Shown: in pieces, positions 53,445 through 63,009 of the stretch
Position numbering within the stretch: the stretch's first letter is position 1
How the letters are laid out: each line of letters starts with the position of its first letter
The notes under the pieces: generated by a model
Seen by the model: only the letters and a program-made list of their open reading frames with translations
The model's database searches: none
What the model was told of the DNA's origin: nothing
Assembly: GCA_014380365.1 (NCBI GenBank)
Contig: JACMJZ010000004.1
Coordinates: 124,001 to 188,000 of the forward strand
Length of the DNA stretch: 64,000 nt
Direction: 5' to 3'
DNA from: Pyrinomonadaceae bacterium
Lineage (GTDB): Bacteria > Acidobacteriota > Blastocatellia > Pyrinomonadales > Pyrinomonadaceae
Position numbers and translations under genes: made by a program

Positions 53445-54437
53445 CTACCTGCCCGAAGTCGCTACGGTTGAAGTGGCAATCTTGTCGAGAGCGTTACTTG
53501 CCGCCTGAGATTGTTCGGGGCGGCCAGTGCGCTTGTAGAGATCGGTGAGACGTCGCAGCGCGAGCGTGCTCGCAGGATCAATCCGTCGCGCACCTTCGTA
53601 GTATTTGATCGCATCGTCGTCGCGGCCGAATCTCTCAAGCATCCGAGCGGTGTTGAGATTTCCGGTTAGCGGACCTGCGGCCCGAGCGAAATTCTTGTAC
53701 GCGTCTTCAAACTTCCCGAGGCGGCAGAGGGCGAGACCCAGGTTATTAAGGATGCGCTCATCGGTGGGCGCCAGTTTGACGGCGCGCTTCAAACGATCGA
53801 CTGCCGCGCGGTAGTTTCCATTTTGGTAGAGCGAGAACCCGAGGTTGTTCAGCGTCTGTGCGTCCTCAGGCTCAACTTTGACGGCGCGTTCGTAAGAATC
53901 CCTGGCATGATCGCCCAGACCCTTCCTGTCGTAAGCGACGCCGAGCAGGTTGTGAGCTTCGGTTAACTTCGAATCAAGGGACGCAGCCGTGGAAAGTTCT
54001 GAAATCGCTTCATTGATTCGACCGCCGAGTAGGTGTGCTCGACCAGACGCCAGATGCTCTTTCGCGGAGGCGGCAGCCGCGAGTTTGGGCGAAGGCGCGT
54101 TGCGGCTGTCATTAACTTTTGCCACTGCCACACTCTTGAAGCCTTCGGCATCTTTCTCGGTCATCCGCTGAAGCTTGTTGTCGTCTTTGCGGTTGAAGAG
54201 TTTTCCAAACGCCTTGAATGGGGCCGCGAAGATGCGCGCCACCTTATTGCCGCCCTTCTTCTTCTGCGGCTGCACTTCCCCGCTCTCCGCCGAATCCCCC
54301 GCAAGTGAACCTGAATCCTCGATTGCATTCACGTCAGCATCACCCTCGCGTTCGCTGGTTGCTGCGCTCCACATCGCGGTGGCGCCGATCGTCAGAATGA
54401 AGGCAATCAGGATGGCGATTAGTCTTCGTGTGCTCAT
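53445..54437 (-). CDS. TPR protein (TadD-like)
   Basis: 330 residues, AGGAG 7 bp before the ATG. An N-terminal membrane helix (residues 5-24) is followed by a Lys-rich linker and at least four tetratricopeptide repeats (about 130-310: AHNLLGVAYDRKGLGDHARD, ALCRLGKFEDAYKNFARA and similar). It follows tadC with 12 bp and fits TadD, an assembly scaffold for pilus biogenesis. Confidence 0.88.
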   Translation of the reverse strand: MSTRRLIAILIAFILTIGATAMWSAATSEREGDADVNAIEDSGSLAGDSAESGEVQPQKKKGGNKVARIFAAPFKAFGKLFNRKDDNKLQRMTEKDAEGFKSVAVAKVNDSRNAPSPKLAAAASAKEHLASGRAHLLGGRINEAISELSTAASLDSKLTEAHNLLGVAYDRKGLGDHARDSYERAVKVEPEDAQTLNNLGFSLYQNGNYRAAVDRLKRAVKLAPTDERILNNLGLALCRLGKFEDAYKNFARAAGPLTGNLNTARMLERFGRDDDAIKYYEGARRIDPASTLALRRLTDLYKRTGRPEQSQAASNALDKIATSTVATSGR

Positions 54438-54449
54438 GGTTCAACTCCT

Positions 54450-55376
54450 TTACTTTCCGAGCGTGTCGATCAGTTGGAGGACTGCGGGGCCGAGGAGCGC
54501 AATGAAAAGTGTGGGAAACAAAAAACAGGCCAAGGGAAACAGCAGTTTGACTGCTGCCTTCTGTGCGGCCTGTTCAGCCCGTTGACGTCGCTTGGTGCGA
54601 AGTGAATCCGAAAACGCCCTGATGGCGCGGGCGATTGAAGTGCCAAATTTGTCGGTCTGGATCAGCATCGCCACCAAGCTGCGCAGGTCGTCAACGCCAG
54701 TTCTCTCGGCAAGGTTACGCAACGCTTCTTCACGTTCGCGGCCGACGCGCATCTCCAGGTTGGCCATCTCGAATTCATCACTGATGTCCGGATGCACATC
54801 CTTCAGTTCCTGACTGACTTTCACCATCGCGGCGTTTAGGCCCAGTCCCGCCTCAATCGAAATCACCATCAGATCAAGCGCGTCGGCGAGGCCCCAACGC
54901 ACGAGTTGTTGCCGGGAGCGGATCATTCGGCGGAGCGCATAGCGCGGCAGGAAGAAGCCGATTACGAATGCAAAGAGGATGTAAAGGACGGCGCCGCTAA
55001 GAGGTCGCGCCAACAGTGCGCAGGCAAGCGCTACTATTGCGGGAAATCCCGCCAGCGTACAGATCTGAATTGCTCGAAACGTGATTGGCGCACTGCTGGA
55101 ACGAAATCCAGCTTGCATCAACTGCTTCTGCAGTTTCTTTGCTTCCGCTGCCGAGGGCGGCAGCAAGCGATTGAGTGGTGATGCGATGCGGCCGGCCAGA
55201 TCCGTCGCCCGCGCATCTTCCTGAAGCGACACAGCGCCATTCGCAGCGTTAGGCCTTTCGCCCAGACGCTTGAGACGTTCGGTGGCCGCGCTCTGTGGTC
55301 GATAGAGTAGCCAGTAAACACCCATCATCCCGAGCGAGATGCAAACGAACGTTGAAATTGTTATGAGTAATAGCAT
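54450..55376 (-). CDS. tadC: Tad secretion inner-membrane protein TadC
   Basis: 308 residues of the type II secretion F-domain family. N-terminal TM helix (about 1-22), central TM pair (about 110-150), GLADALDLMVISIEAGLGLNAA and LRTKRRQRAEQAAQKAAVKL, then a C-terminal TM helix (about 280-300). Forms the inner-membrane platform with TadB for the CpaF ATPase. 99 bp after tadB, with short tandem repeats between. Confidence 0.93.
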   Translation of the reverse strand: MLLLITISTFVCISLGMMGVYWLLYRPQSAATERLKRLGERPNAANGAVSLQEDARATDLAGRIASPLNRLLPPSAAEAKKLQKQLMQAGFRSSSAPITFRAIQICTLAGFPAIVALACALLARPLSGAVLYILFAFVIGFFLPRYALRRMIRSRQQLVRWGLADALDLMVISIEAGLGLNAAMVKVSQELKDVHPDISDEFEMANLEMRVGREREEALRNLAERTGVDDLRSLVAMLIQTDKFGTSIARAIRAFSDSLRTKRRQRAEQAAQKAAVKLLFPLACFLFPTLFIALLGPAVLQLIDTLGK

Positions 55377-55475
55377 TTGTCAGTCGTCAGTCGTCAGTTG
55401 TCCGTCGTCAGTCGTCAGTGGTTAGTAGCCGGGTCGTGGTTCGCCACGGACCACGGACTACTGACTACTGACCAA
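55377..55475. repeat. Degenerate short tandem repeats between tadB and tadC
   Basis: Runs of GTCAGTCGTCAGT and of ACTACTGACTACTGACC flank an inverted CCGTGG/CCACGG centre. Similar TGACTTCTGACTTCTGATTT runs occur at 29961-29990. They look like short-repeat spacer elements without coding capacity. Confidence 0.5.
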
Positions 55476-56441
55476 TCAAATTTTTATCCTCAGAATCTTC
55501 CGGACGATCAGCATGCCGGTGACCTGCAAGAGGAGCGCGGTAGCGATCAGGTAATGTCCTCGCTGATCTTTCCAGAGAATTGCCATGTACTCCGGATTCA
55601 AAACTGTTATGGCAAAGGTAACGAATATGGGAAGGCCACACAGCAGCCAGGCGGACATCCGTGAACTGGTTGTCAAAGTCTTCAAATCGCCCATGATGCG
55701 GAAACGCTCGCGAATTGTGTGAGCCACCTTTTCCAGGATCTCCGCCAGGTTTCCACCAGTTTCACGTTGGATCAAAACCGCGGTCACGCACATACGCAGG
55801 TCCAGCAAAGGAATGCGGTGAGTGAGATTCTCCAAAGCCAACTTCAGCGATAGACCGAGATTTTGCTCCTCGTAGGTTTTGCGAAATTCAGTGGCAATTG
55901 GTTCCGGCATCTCGGCCGAGACCATGTGCATTGCTTCTGAAAAGGCGTGGCCCGCAGCCAGCGCGCGGCTCATCAGGTCCAGCGCGTCCGGCAAGTGTTC
56001 CAGAAAACGATCAAAACGTTTCTTTCGTTTCCAATAGACGTGCACAAATGGGAGTGCGGCGGCGATTATTCCGGCAACGACCATCACGACGATCGAGATG
56101 CTGATCATGGAGACGGCCAGCGCCGCGAGCATTCCAGCCATACCTGAAAACATGACGAGACGCGACGGCGTAATCTGGAGGTCCGCCTGATCCAACATCT
56201 GTTTCAAGCGCAACGCTGCCTGCACGCGAATTAGGATCCGATTCAACGCTGGAATTTCGCTCAGCAGTTCGTTACGCGCAAGCACCACTTCGATGTCTTC
56301 GGTGTGCGCCGAATGCAGCAGGGCTTCGGCCAGGCGTTGGCGCAAGCGTGCGCGCTTCGCATCGCTGCCGAGCGTAGCCAGAAGATAGGCGCCCAACACC
56401 AGAAACAGCGCAAACAGGAATACGAAAAAGGAGATCAGCAT
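55476..56441 (-). CDS. tadB: Tad secretion inner-membrane protein TadB
   Basis: 321 residues from the ATG at 56441; an ATG at 56492 lies in the cpaF end and is rejected. T2SS-F family: TM helix at the N-terminus, a TM pair about 90-125, DALDLMSRALAAGHAFSEAM, the ETGGNLAEILEKVA segment, and C-terminal TM helices. Inner-membrane platform partner of TadC. It starts 12 bp after cpaF. Confidence 0.93.
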   Translation of the reverse strand: MLISFFVFLFALFLVLGAYLLATLGSDAKRARLRQRLAEALLHSAHTEDIEVVLARNELLSEIPALNRILIRVQAALRLKQMLDQADLQITPSRLVMFSGMAGMLAALAVSMISISIVVMVVAGIIAAALPFVHVYWKRKKRFDRFLEHLPDALDLMSRALAAGHAFSEAMHMVSAEMPEPIATEFRKTYEEQNLGLSLKLALENLTHRIPLLDLRMCVTAVLIQRETGGNLAEILEKVAHTIRERFRIMGDLKTLTTSSRMSAWLLCGLPIFVTFAITVLNPEYMAILWKDQRGHYLIATALLLQVTGMLIVRKILRIKI

Positions 56442-56452
56442 TTGCTTTCTCT

Positions 56453-57790
56453 TTACTCCTCGAAGAAGACACGCGGCAGTTGTAGCCCGCACGCTTTTAG
56501 TCGTTCGGCAAAACGCGGACGAATGCCGGTGGGGCGGAAACGGCCAATCACCTGGCCCTGAGAGTCGATGCCGGTGCGTTCGAATTGGAAGATTTCCTGC
56601 ATGGTGATCGTCTCACCTTCCATGCCGGTGATTTCCGAGATCGCGGTCAACCGTCGCGTACCGTCAGAGAGCCGCGCCACCTGGACTACGAGGTTGATCG
56701 CGGCGGCGACCTGCTGGCGCATGGCGCGATCAGACAGTCGCATCCCGGTCATCTGGATCATGGTTTCAAGTCTCGCGAGCGCATCACGCGGCGTGTTGGC
56801 GTGGACCGTGGTCAAACTTCCGTCGTGGCCGGTATTCATCGCCTGCAACATGTCGATGGCTTCGCCCCCGCGCACCTCGCCGATGACAATGCGGTCGGGA
56901 CGCATGCGCAGCGCGTTACGAACCAGATCGCGCTGGGTGACTTCGCCGCGTCCTTCGATATTCGGAGGGCGAGTTTCGAGGCGCACAACGTGCGGTTGTT
57001 GCAACTGTAGTTCGGCGGAGTCTTCAATAGTGACGATGCGCTGATCTTCCGGAATGTAGGCTGAAAGCGCATTCAAGAGGGTCGTCTTGCCCGCGCCAGT
57101 GCCTCCGGAAATCAACACGTTAAGACGAGCGGTGACGCACATCTGGAGCATGTCGGCGATGTCTTTGGTGAGCGCTTTATTTTCGATTAACGAATCCATG
57201 CGCAAAGGTTCAGCGCCGAAGCGACGAATCGAAAGCACGGGCCCGTCAATCGAGAGCGGCGGAATGATGGCATTGACTCGTGAGCCATCACGTAGGCGGG
57301 CATCGACCATCGGCGACGATTCATCGATGCGACGTCCAACTGAACTAACTATGCGCTCAATAACTCGCATCAGGTGTTCGTCATCTTTGAAGGCAACATT
57401 GGTGGCTTCAAGCTTGCCGCGCCGCTCGACATAGATTGTCCGGTAGGAGTTAACGAGAATATCGGAAATAGTTGGATCGCCCAGCAAAGGTTCGAGCGGG
57501 CCGAGGCCAAAAAGCTCGTGCTGCACGTCGTTGATCAAGCGTTCCCTGTCTGATGACGACAGCGGCATGCCTTCCTGGGATAGTACCGTCTCGGCTAAAC
57601 GCGAAACTTCCGCATGAACCTGGTCTGCGCCAAGATCGGCGAGCTTGGTAAGGTCCATGCGGTTGATCAGCGCGCGATGGAGGCGCGACTTCATTTCCTG
57701 AAATGAATGTTGGCCGTTGTCGTCTGGGCCGTGTCCGTTTCCGGAGAGTGGGCCGATAGTTTCTCTGATTAGTCGTTCGCGTAAGGCCAT
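56453..57790 (-). CDS. cpaF: Tad pilus assembly ATPase CpaF/TadA
   Basis: 445 residues of the type II/IV secretion ATPase family. Walker [10 protein letters not shown] (229-237), an Asp box [11 protein letters not shown] (253-263), Walker B-like [20 protein letters not shown], and a His box [12 protein letters not shown]. An N-terminal domain of ~100 residues precedes. It powers pilin polymerisation at the inner membrane. Confidence 0.96.
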   Translation of the reverse strand: MALRERLIRETIGPLSGNGHGPDDNGQHSFQEMKSRLHRALINRMDLTKLADLGADQVHAEVSRLAETVLSQEGMPLSSSDRERLINDVQHELFGLGPLEPLLGDPTISDILVNSYRTIYVERRGKLEATNVAFKDDEHLMRVIERIVSSVGRRIDESSPMVDARLRDGSRVNAIIPPLSIDGPVLSIRRFGAEPLRMDSLIENKALTKDIADMLQMCVTARLNVLISGGTGAGKTTLLNALSAYIPEDQRIVTIEDSAELQLQQPHVVRLETRPPNIEGRGEVTQRDLVRNALRMRPDRIVIGEVRGGEAIDMLQAMNTGHDGSLTTVHANTPRDALARLETMIQMTGMRLSDRAMRQQVAAAINLVVQVARLSDGTRRLTAISEITGMEGETITMQEIFQFERTGIDSQGQVIGRFRPTGIRPRFAERLKACGLQLPRVFFEE

Positions 57791-57827
57791 GTTAGTTTCC
57801 GTGCTTAGTCTTTCGAGTCCTTGGTTA

Positions 57828-57862
57828 CCCGCCCGCTACCCCGACGCGTCGGGGTTCTGACA
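57828..57862. repeat. Partial copy of the CCGCCCGCTACC palindrome family
   Basis: ACCCGCCCGCTACC followed by the palindrome CCGACGCGTCGG and GGTTCTGACA; related to one arm of 48871-48963. It is in the gap between cpaF and cpaE and continues to the cpaE stop region. Confidence 0.5.
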
Positions 57863-57874
57863 AATCCCGGTCGC

Positions 57875-59089
57875 TTACGCTCCCGGTTCTGACAAGATCA
57901 GCGACGCGTCGCGTTTGAATAGCGCATTCCAAAAGCTTCGTTTGGGTGTTTCTTCTTCTGCAACATGAACCGCGCCGATGGCGATGGTTCTAGCGATCCG
58001 TCTAATCTCCTGTGAAATCTTGCAACCTGCGTCTGACCTCACTAACGGCTGGCCGAGGTTTATCGAGGTGACGGCCGTTTGATAATCACTGGGGATGAAT
58101 CCTACGACCGGCTCTCCCAAAAACTTTTCCACCTGGCGCAGGTCGAGATCAATCTGCTTACTCCAACGATTAACGACGATGCGAATCTTCTTCCTCGGAT
58201 AGCCGAGACGATCGAAGATTTCCAGCGCGCGCTGCGTGCTGCGAATCGCCGGTATGTCCAACGTAAGAACGAGCACGATCTCGTCAGACTGGTCGAGCGC
58301 TGCCAGCGTTATCGAGTCAAACGTGTGTTGCGGGTCAAGCACCACATACTCATAGGACTCGCGCAGCCTTTGCAGCACATCGAAAACGTGTTCCGGCTCA
58401 ATCTCGTCCGCCGCATCGGCTTCCTTCGGCGCGGCCAACAAGGAAAGGTTCGAGGAATAAGGTGTTACGAAACTCTTAACCAGTGCTTCATCGAGCCGCG
58501 TGCGATTCTCTGCCATGTCCGCGAAGGAGTATTTGGGATCGACGCCGAGAAACAGCGGCAGGTCGCCGGCCTGGAGATTGAGGTCCACGAGCACGGTGCG
58601 CGCCTCTGAACAGGCAGCGAGGTTAGTCGCGACGAAGGAGGTGCCGCATCCACCTTTGCTCGAGAAGACGGCAATCATGCGTCCCTTTTTCTTCGGCGCC
58701 TCAACTTGTACCGAGCAAAAGTCTGAAACTCGATCCAGCACTGTCTTAAGCTCATCGGCGCTGGCAGGCAGTCGCAGAAATTCGCGAGCGCCAGCGCGCA
58801 AGCTTCCCAGCACCAAGTCTGACGACGCATCGTAGGCAGCCGAGATCAGCGCGGTTCGCGGCGATTCAGCGGTCAATCGCTGAATAAACCTGATCCCCTG
58901 GTCTGAGTTCGCACCCAGCGAAATGATGGCGCAGGCGGGTTTCAACCGAACGATTTCTTCGTGGAGTTGCTCCGCATCGTTCCCACCGGCCAGCAGCTGC
59001 GCTCGACTGTCAGCAGACAACGCCGTACGAATCTCTTTGAAGTTTTCAAGGCCGCTGCTCAAGACTACGATTGTAAGTGGCTGAGTCAT
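57875..59089 (-). CDS. cpaE: Tad locus ParA/MinD-like protein CpaE/TadZ
   Basis: 404 residues. The N-terminal ~125 residues form a receiver-like domain without a full phospho-acceptor triad; the C-terminal part is a MinD/ParA-type ATPase with a deviant Walker A SSKGGCGTSF (143-152) and VLVDLNLQAGDLPLFLGV. It localises the Tad machine to a cell pole. The last residues lie in repeat DNA. Confidence 0.93.
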   Translation of the reverse strand: MTQPLTIVVLSSGLENFKEIRTALSADSRAQLLAGGNDAEQLHEEIVRLKPACAIISLGANSDQGIRFIQRLTAESPRTALISAAYDASSDLVLGSLRAGAREFLRLPASADELKTVLDRVSDFCSVQVEAPKKKGRMIAVFSSKGGCGTSFVATNLAACSEARTVLVDLNLQAGDLPLFLGVDPKYSFADMAENRTRLDEALVKSFVTPYSSNLSLLAAPKEADAADEIEPEHVFDVLQRLRESYEYVVLDPQHTFDSITLAALDQSDEIVLVLTLDIPAIRSTQRALEIFDRLGYPRKKIRIVVNRWSKQIDLDLRQVEKFLGEPVVGFIPSDYQTAVTSINLGQPLVRSDAGCKISQEIRRIARTIAIGAVHVAEEETPKRSFWNALFKRDASLILSEPGA

Positions 59090-59131
59090 TCTATTTCCCG
59101 AGTAGTAGTGATCTGTTTTGAATCTCCGCAG

Positions 59132-59578
59132 CTAAAGGTTTGCCGGGATCAAGCCCGCGCTTTCTGCCGTCAGCGTGGTGGCATAGCTCGGCATCTGAAT
59201 GCTTGTACTCACGAGCGGAAGCACAAATTGAAACTGATAGTTGGTGATGCTTACCGTCGCGGTGCCTCCACTCAATCCGAAACTCGTATAGGTGACGTTG
59301 ACGTTTGCCGTGCTGAGGTTATTGACCAACGGCGTGGCGCCGCCGGCGGCATCTCCGTAGACAACGATGTTCTTGACCGCCTCGCTGCTCGCTGCGGTGT
59401 TGACGACTGCGAAGCGCGCGCCGCGACGTGCCGCATCAGCCAGCGCGTTATGGACCCAGAGTGCACGCCCAAACTCGATGGCAGCAAACATGACCGTCAG
59501 GAACACGGTTGCGCCAATCGCGAATTCAACTAGCGTCGAGCCGCGTTCTCGCTGTCTGGATTTGTTTGGTCGTTTCAT
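59132..59578 (-). CDS. TadE-like pseudopilin
   Basis: 148 residues. The N-terminus has the TadE pattern: short basic leader, RGSTLVEFAIGATVFLTVMF with the conserved Glu, a single membrane helix, then EFGRALWVHNALADAARRGAR. The rest is an extracytoplasmic beta domain. Minor pilin of the Tad system. Confidence 0.92.
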   Translation of the reverse strand: MKRPNKSRQRERGSTLVEFAIGATVFLTVMFAAIEFGRALWVHNALADAARRGARFAVVNTAASSEAVKNIVVYGDAAGGATPLVNNLSTANVNVTYTSFGLSGGTATVSITNYQFQFVLPLVSTSIQMPSYATTLTAESAGLIPANL

Positions 59579-59593
59579 GTTGATTCATGATTG

Positions 59594-60109
59594 CTATATC
59601 GGTGGTTGCGTCAGCAGGTAGCGCATCGTAACGCTCGGTTTCACATCCACATTCAGAGACAACGACGTTACCTTCGTTAGCTTTCCCAAATCGAAAATCG
59701 GCTGATGCTTGAAGCTGTATATCTGCACCTTGACTGTTTGCGGCAACGCAGGAACGCCGCCCTGACGCGTGATCACAACGTTCCCAGTCGTCAGGCCCGG
59801 AATCAATGGAGAACCCGTGCCGGCTTCATTGCCGTAGACCACGATGTTCTTCGCTTTTCCATCTTCGTTTGCGTTAACTGCTGAAGTTGCCAAATACCTG
59901 GTGCCTGCTCGTGCCGCTTTTGCCAGCGTCGTGTATTCGTAGAAGTACCTGCCAAACTCAGCAGTGGCTGCAAACAGCAATACAAAAATCGGCAGGACTA
60001 TCGCGAGCTCAACCAACTGCGTTCCGCGGTCGTCCCTCAGGTGACGATGCAAACCAAGCCAACGTCGCCAGCGGCGTCGAGCGCGAATCTTACGTAGTCT
60101 TGATGCCAT
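59594..60109 (-). CDS. Second TadE-like pseudopilin
   Basis: 171 residues with a longer, Arg-rich leader, then RGTQLVELAIVLPIFVLLFA and EFGRYFYEYTTLAKAARAGT. Same architecture as the next gene; a tandem duplication. It lies 15 bp upstream of it. Confidence 0.92.
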   Translation of the reverse strand: MASRLRKIRARRRWRRWLGLHRHLRDDRGTQLVELAIVLPIFVLLFAATAEFGRYFYEYTTLAKAARAGTRYLATSAVNANEDGKAKNIVVYGNEAGTGSPLIPGLTTGNVVITRQGGVPALPQTVKVQIYSFKHQPIFDLGKLTKVTSLSLNVDVKPSVTMRYLLTQPPI

Positions 60110-60119
60110 GGTCGTCTGC

Positions 60120-61244
60120 CTACTTGTAAAGCACGGGCGTGGCCATCAGGTTATTTGCCGGGCCGCCGTTAGGGTTGTAACCACCTTTGCCCGCCACCAC
60201 GATGTCGTTTATGTACTCCGCCTCGATGTCGCCACCGTTGCCGTTGCCGACTTTGGATTGCAGGAAGAACTGGCCGAACCGATTGAACCTGACCTGGTTC
60301 CTTCCCTGGTCATACTCCGCATACTTAACGATAGGAATGATCACGATGCGGCGCCCTGGAACCGCTGTGTGCGTCGGCGCCTGGGTCGGCGAACCGTTGC
60401 GGTACTGCGCGTAGGTAATATTTTCTTTGACATTACTGTCTGGTGGATGGTCCGTCGGATTGACCGTGCCGCCCTGGTAGGAATCAAAACGAGTGTTGAT
60501 TCCCGCCCGCACCGGCCCTGAAGTAACCCCAGGCTTCGTATCTACGTCGTAAGTTGCTCCCGCTTCAGCGCAGAGATCGACTCCGCTGGCGAGACCTTCG
60601 CGAACATCTTTGCCGCCGCGTCCTGACACCGCCAGGATTTGATAGTTGCCGGGCGACACCTTGTTTCCCGGGCCTGAGCGGATGGTGTAGGTTTCCCCCG
60701 GCACCATCGGGATGTCGTAATCAATCACCGAGAGCGGAATCCAGTTGCAGAAGACGTTGATGGGAACTGAAAAACCAGCGGTAGCTGAGGCTTTTAGATT
60801 TTTACTACTGCCCAGGACACTCACAGCGAAGGAAACACCGACCGGGGAGTCAGGCGTTGTTACCTTCACAAAGCGAATGTCTTTGGGATCGGTTTGCGCG
60901 GAAGCTTCGCTGACATACGGCCCGTCCAGATTTTTTGCAAACTGAACATTCCCGCGCGGAAACGAGACGGCCTGCTGGTTGAAATCGTAGTTGTTCATTG
61001 CCTGCACGGCCCGGTTAGTTGCTTCGGTGATTCCCACCGCGGAGGAATTCAGCGCGGATACGCCGGCAAGCGCGGCGGCGTCTGCGGCATTTTGCAGCTC
61101 AGTCTTAGCCAGGTAGAAACGACTAACGTCGATGCCCAGCCCGACCGCGAGTAGAACCGAAAGCATGCCCAGGGCAGACATAGCCAGGACCGATCCGCGT
61201 TCGCCTCGCCTACTCTCATTGGCTTCTGTTCGGTGTTGGCTCAT
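60120..61244 (-). CDS. TadG-like pilus protein
   Basis: 374 residues. RGSVLAMSALGMLSVLLAVG is the N-terminal TadG/TadE-type membrane segment, followed by DVSRFYLAKTELQNAADAAALAG, which is typical of TadG. A long secreted beta region without a recognisable VWA metal site follows. A component of the external Tad assembly. 10 bp before the next pseudopilin. Confidence 0.9.
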   Translation of the reverse strand: MSQHRTEANESRRGERGSVLAMSALGMLSVLLAVGLGIDVSRFYLAKTELQNAADAAALAGVSALNSSAVGITEATNRAVQAMNNYDFNQQAVSFPRGNVQFAKNLDGPYVSEASAQTDPKDIRFVKVTTPDSPVGVSFAVSVLGSSKNLKASATAGFSVPINVFCNWIPLSVIDYDIPMVPGETYTIRSGPGNKVSPGNYQILAVSGRGGKDVREGLASGVDLCAEAGATYDVDTKPGVTSGPVRAGINTRFDSYQGGTVNPTDHPPDSNVKENITYAQYRNGSPTQAPTHTAVPGRRIVIIPIVKYAEYDQGRNQVRFNRFGQFFLQSKVGNGNGGDIEAEYINDIVVAGKGGYNPNGGPANNLMATPVLYK

Positions 61245-61269
61245 GGGACTCCTTTAATTGTTCACTAAC

Positions 61270-61318
61270 GTGGCACGCGCATCTTGCGCGTGATCCACGG
61301 GCGCGACGCCCGTGCCAC
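61270..61318. repeat. Dispersed palindromic repeat, GTGGCACGCGCATCTTGCGC family (copy 5)
   Basis: Both hairpins intact, closed by GTGGCAC/GTGCCAC. It lies in the gap between cpaC (stop 61328) and the TadG-like gene. Confidence 0.88.
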
Positions 61319-61327
61319 ATCCTAGCG

Positions 61328-62929
61328 TCAGGGCTTTACCGGCTCGTGAGGGGCGGCCGGCGCCATGACTTTGGCGACAGGAACGGCTGGATTGACGGCG
61401 CGTGGACCATCGGCCGAGGAAACTTTGCTGGCGGAATCGCCCTGCGTCACGGTCGTGGTTTTCACTTTAGGCTCGTCAGCTTTGACTGGTTCAGAAGTGT
61501 TCGGTGTTGCCGCCGGGGTTGTGTCTACACTTACGCCTGAAACGGAGTGGCCGGTCTTTCCCTGAATCTCGCTACCCTTTGGCTCAAGTCCTAAAGGCGA
61601 GCCGCTCTTCAGGCCATCGATGCCGCGCATCTGCGGTAGGTCATCGCGGTTCATCGGTTTCACAATCTGAGCCGTGACGATGAACATCAGCTCGGTCTCA
61701 CTTTTCTGGAACGACTTTGATCTGAATAAGCTACCGAGGATGGGTATGTCGCCGATGACTGGAACCTTGGAAAGCGTGCGCACCTCGTTGTTGTCGATTA
61801 GACCTGCCAAGGAAAACGATTGACCGTCGCGGAGCTCGATTCCGGTCTTCGCACGACGCGTGCGTAAGGCTGGGATCACGAAGTTGTCAAACTTCACGCC
61901 GTTGGCGAAATCGATGGTTGAAACCTCCGGCTCGAGCTCGAGCCTGATGTGATCTTCGTCGATGATGGTCGGCTTCACCTTCAGCCGCACGCCATACTCT
62001 TTGAACAAGACCGCGATACTTAAACCTGTCTTGTTGTCTGCGGATTGAATGACAGGCACGGGAAATTCACCACCGGCCAGGAAGCTTGCTTCCTGTCCGT
62101 CCATGACGATCATGTTGGGCTCGGCCAGCGCGCGGAGGTTTCCCTGATGCGCCATCGCGCGAATCATCCCCAGCGTGTTACCGGTGCCCAGCAACAGATT
62201 CAGTGCAGTGCTCGATAGTGATCCCAGCAAGGGCATACCGGGTGCCACCTTGGGATGCTCCAAAGCGCTTGGGCCGCCGCCGCTGTTTAGATAACCACTG
62301 CTCGATCCACCTTGATAAGCATAAGAAGTACCAAGATCCTTCATCTTGTTCCGACTCACCTCGGCAACCTGAATATGCAACTGGACCTGAAGCGCAGCCT
62401 TTACTGGCGACGCCAGCATGTTCACTGTCTTGAAGCCGGCAGCTTCAACCACGCTTTGGACCTGAACAGATGTCTTTGCGTCCACCACGCTCCCGGAAAG
62501 CACCACGGAACCGTTTGCCTGGCTCATGCGGATATCATCCTTCGGGAACAACGCGCGAATCTGCGAGTCAATCAGCGATAGATTCGTTCGGACGAACACG
62601 TCGAAGACCAGGTACTCACCGCCTGACTGTTCCCAGGCGATGAAGTTCACTTGCCCAAACCCCTTGCCGTTAACCAGGACCTGCGATGGGGTTACCAGCA
62701 CGGCCTCGGCGATGTCTGGATTCGAAACTGAAAAGCGTCCGACCGGCTTGTCAAAATTGATCACACGCGACTGGCCCACCAGCACATTAACCGCTACGGG
62801 CTCCTTGTTCTGTTTGAAGGAAGCGCTGTAGGAAGATTCCTGTGCATCGGCTGCCGAGCCAACCAGAACGACAGTTAAGATTGCCAGTGCGAGGCGTAGA
62901 CGGCCTGTGATTGAAATGCGGCTGTACAT
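61328..62929 (-). CDS. cpaC: Tad outer-membrane secretin CpaC/RcpA
   Basis: 533 residues from the ATG at 62929 (AAGGAG upstream); the ORF to 63013 overlaps the cpaB stop and is rejected. Signal peptide, then an N-terminal pilus/BON-like domain (QSRVINFDKPVGRFSVSNPD, VLVNGKGFGQVNFIAWE), then the secretin domain with LRTRRAKTGIELRDGQSFSL and the signature VPVIGDIPILGSLF. The C-terminus is Pro/Thr/Val-rich and variable. It forms the outer-membrane channel of the Tad pilus. Confidence 0.95.
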   Translation of the reverse strand: MYSRISITGRLRLALAILTVVLVGSAADAQESSYSASFKQNKEPVAVNVLVGQSRVINFDKPVGRFSVSNPDIAEAVLVTPSQVLVNGKGFGQVNFIAWEQSGGEYLVFDVFVRTNLSLIDSQIRALFPKDDIRMSQANGSVVLSGSVVDAKTSVQVQSVVEAAGFKTVNMLASPVKAALQVQLHIQVAEVSRNKMKDLGTSYAYQGGSSSGYLNSGGGPSALEHPKVAPGMPLLGSLSSTALNLLLGTGNTLGMIRAMAHQGNLRALAEPNMIVMDGQEASFLAGGEFPVPVIQSADNKTGLSIAVLFKEYGVRLKVKPTIIDEDHIRLELEPEVSTIDFANGVKFDNFVIPALRTRRAKTGIELRDGQSFSLAGLIDNNEVRTLSKVPVIGDIPILGSLFRSKSFQKSETELMFIVTAQIVKPMNRDDLPQMRGIDGLKSGSPLGLEPKGSEIQGKTGHSVSGVSVDTTPAATPNTSEPVKADEPKVKTTTVTQGDSASKVSSADGPRAVNPAVPVAKVMAPAAPHEPVKP

Positions 62930-63009
62930 GGGTTGCTCCTTAATAGTGGTCAATCGATTGACCAACATCATCAGGTTAAGTTGGGTTACCGGTTTCGCGC
63001 GGTGCCGTG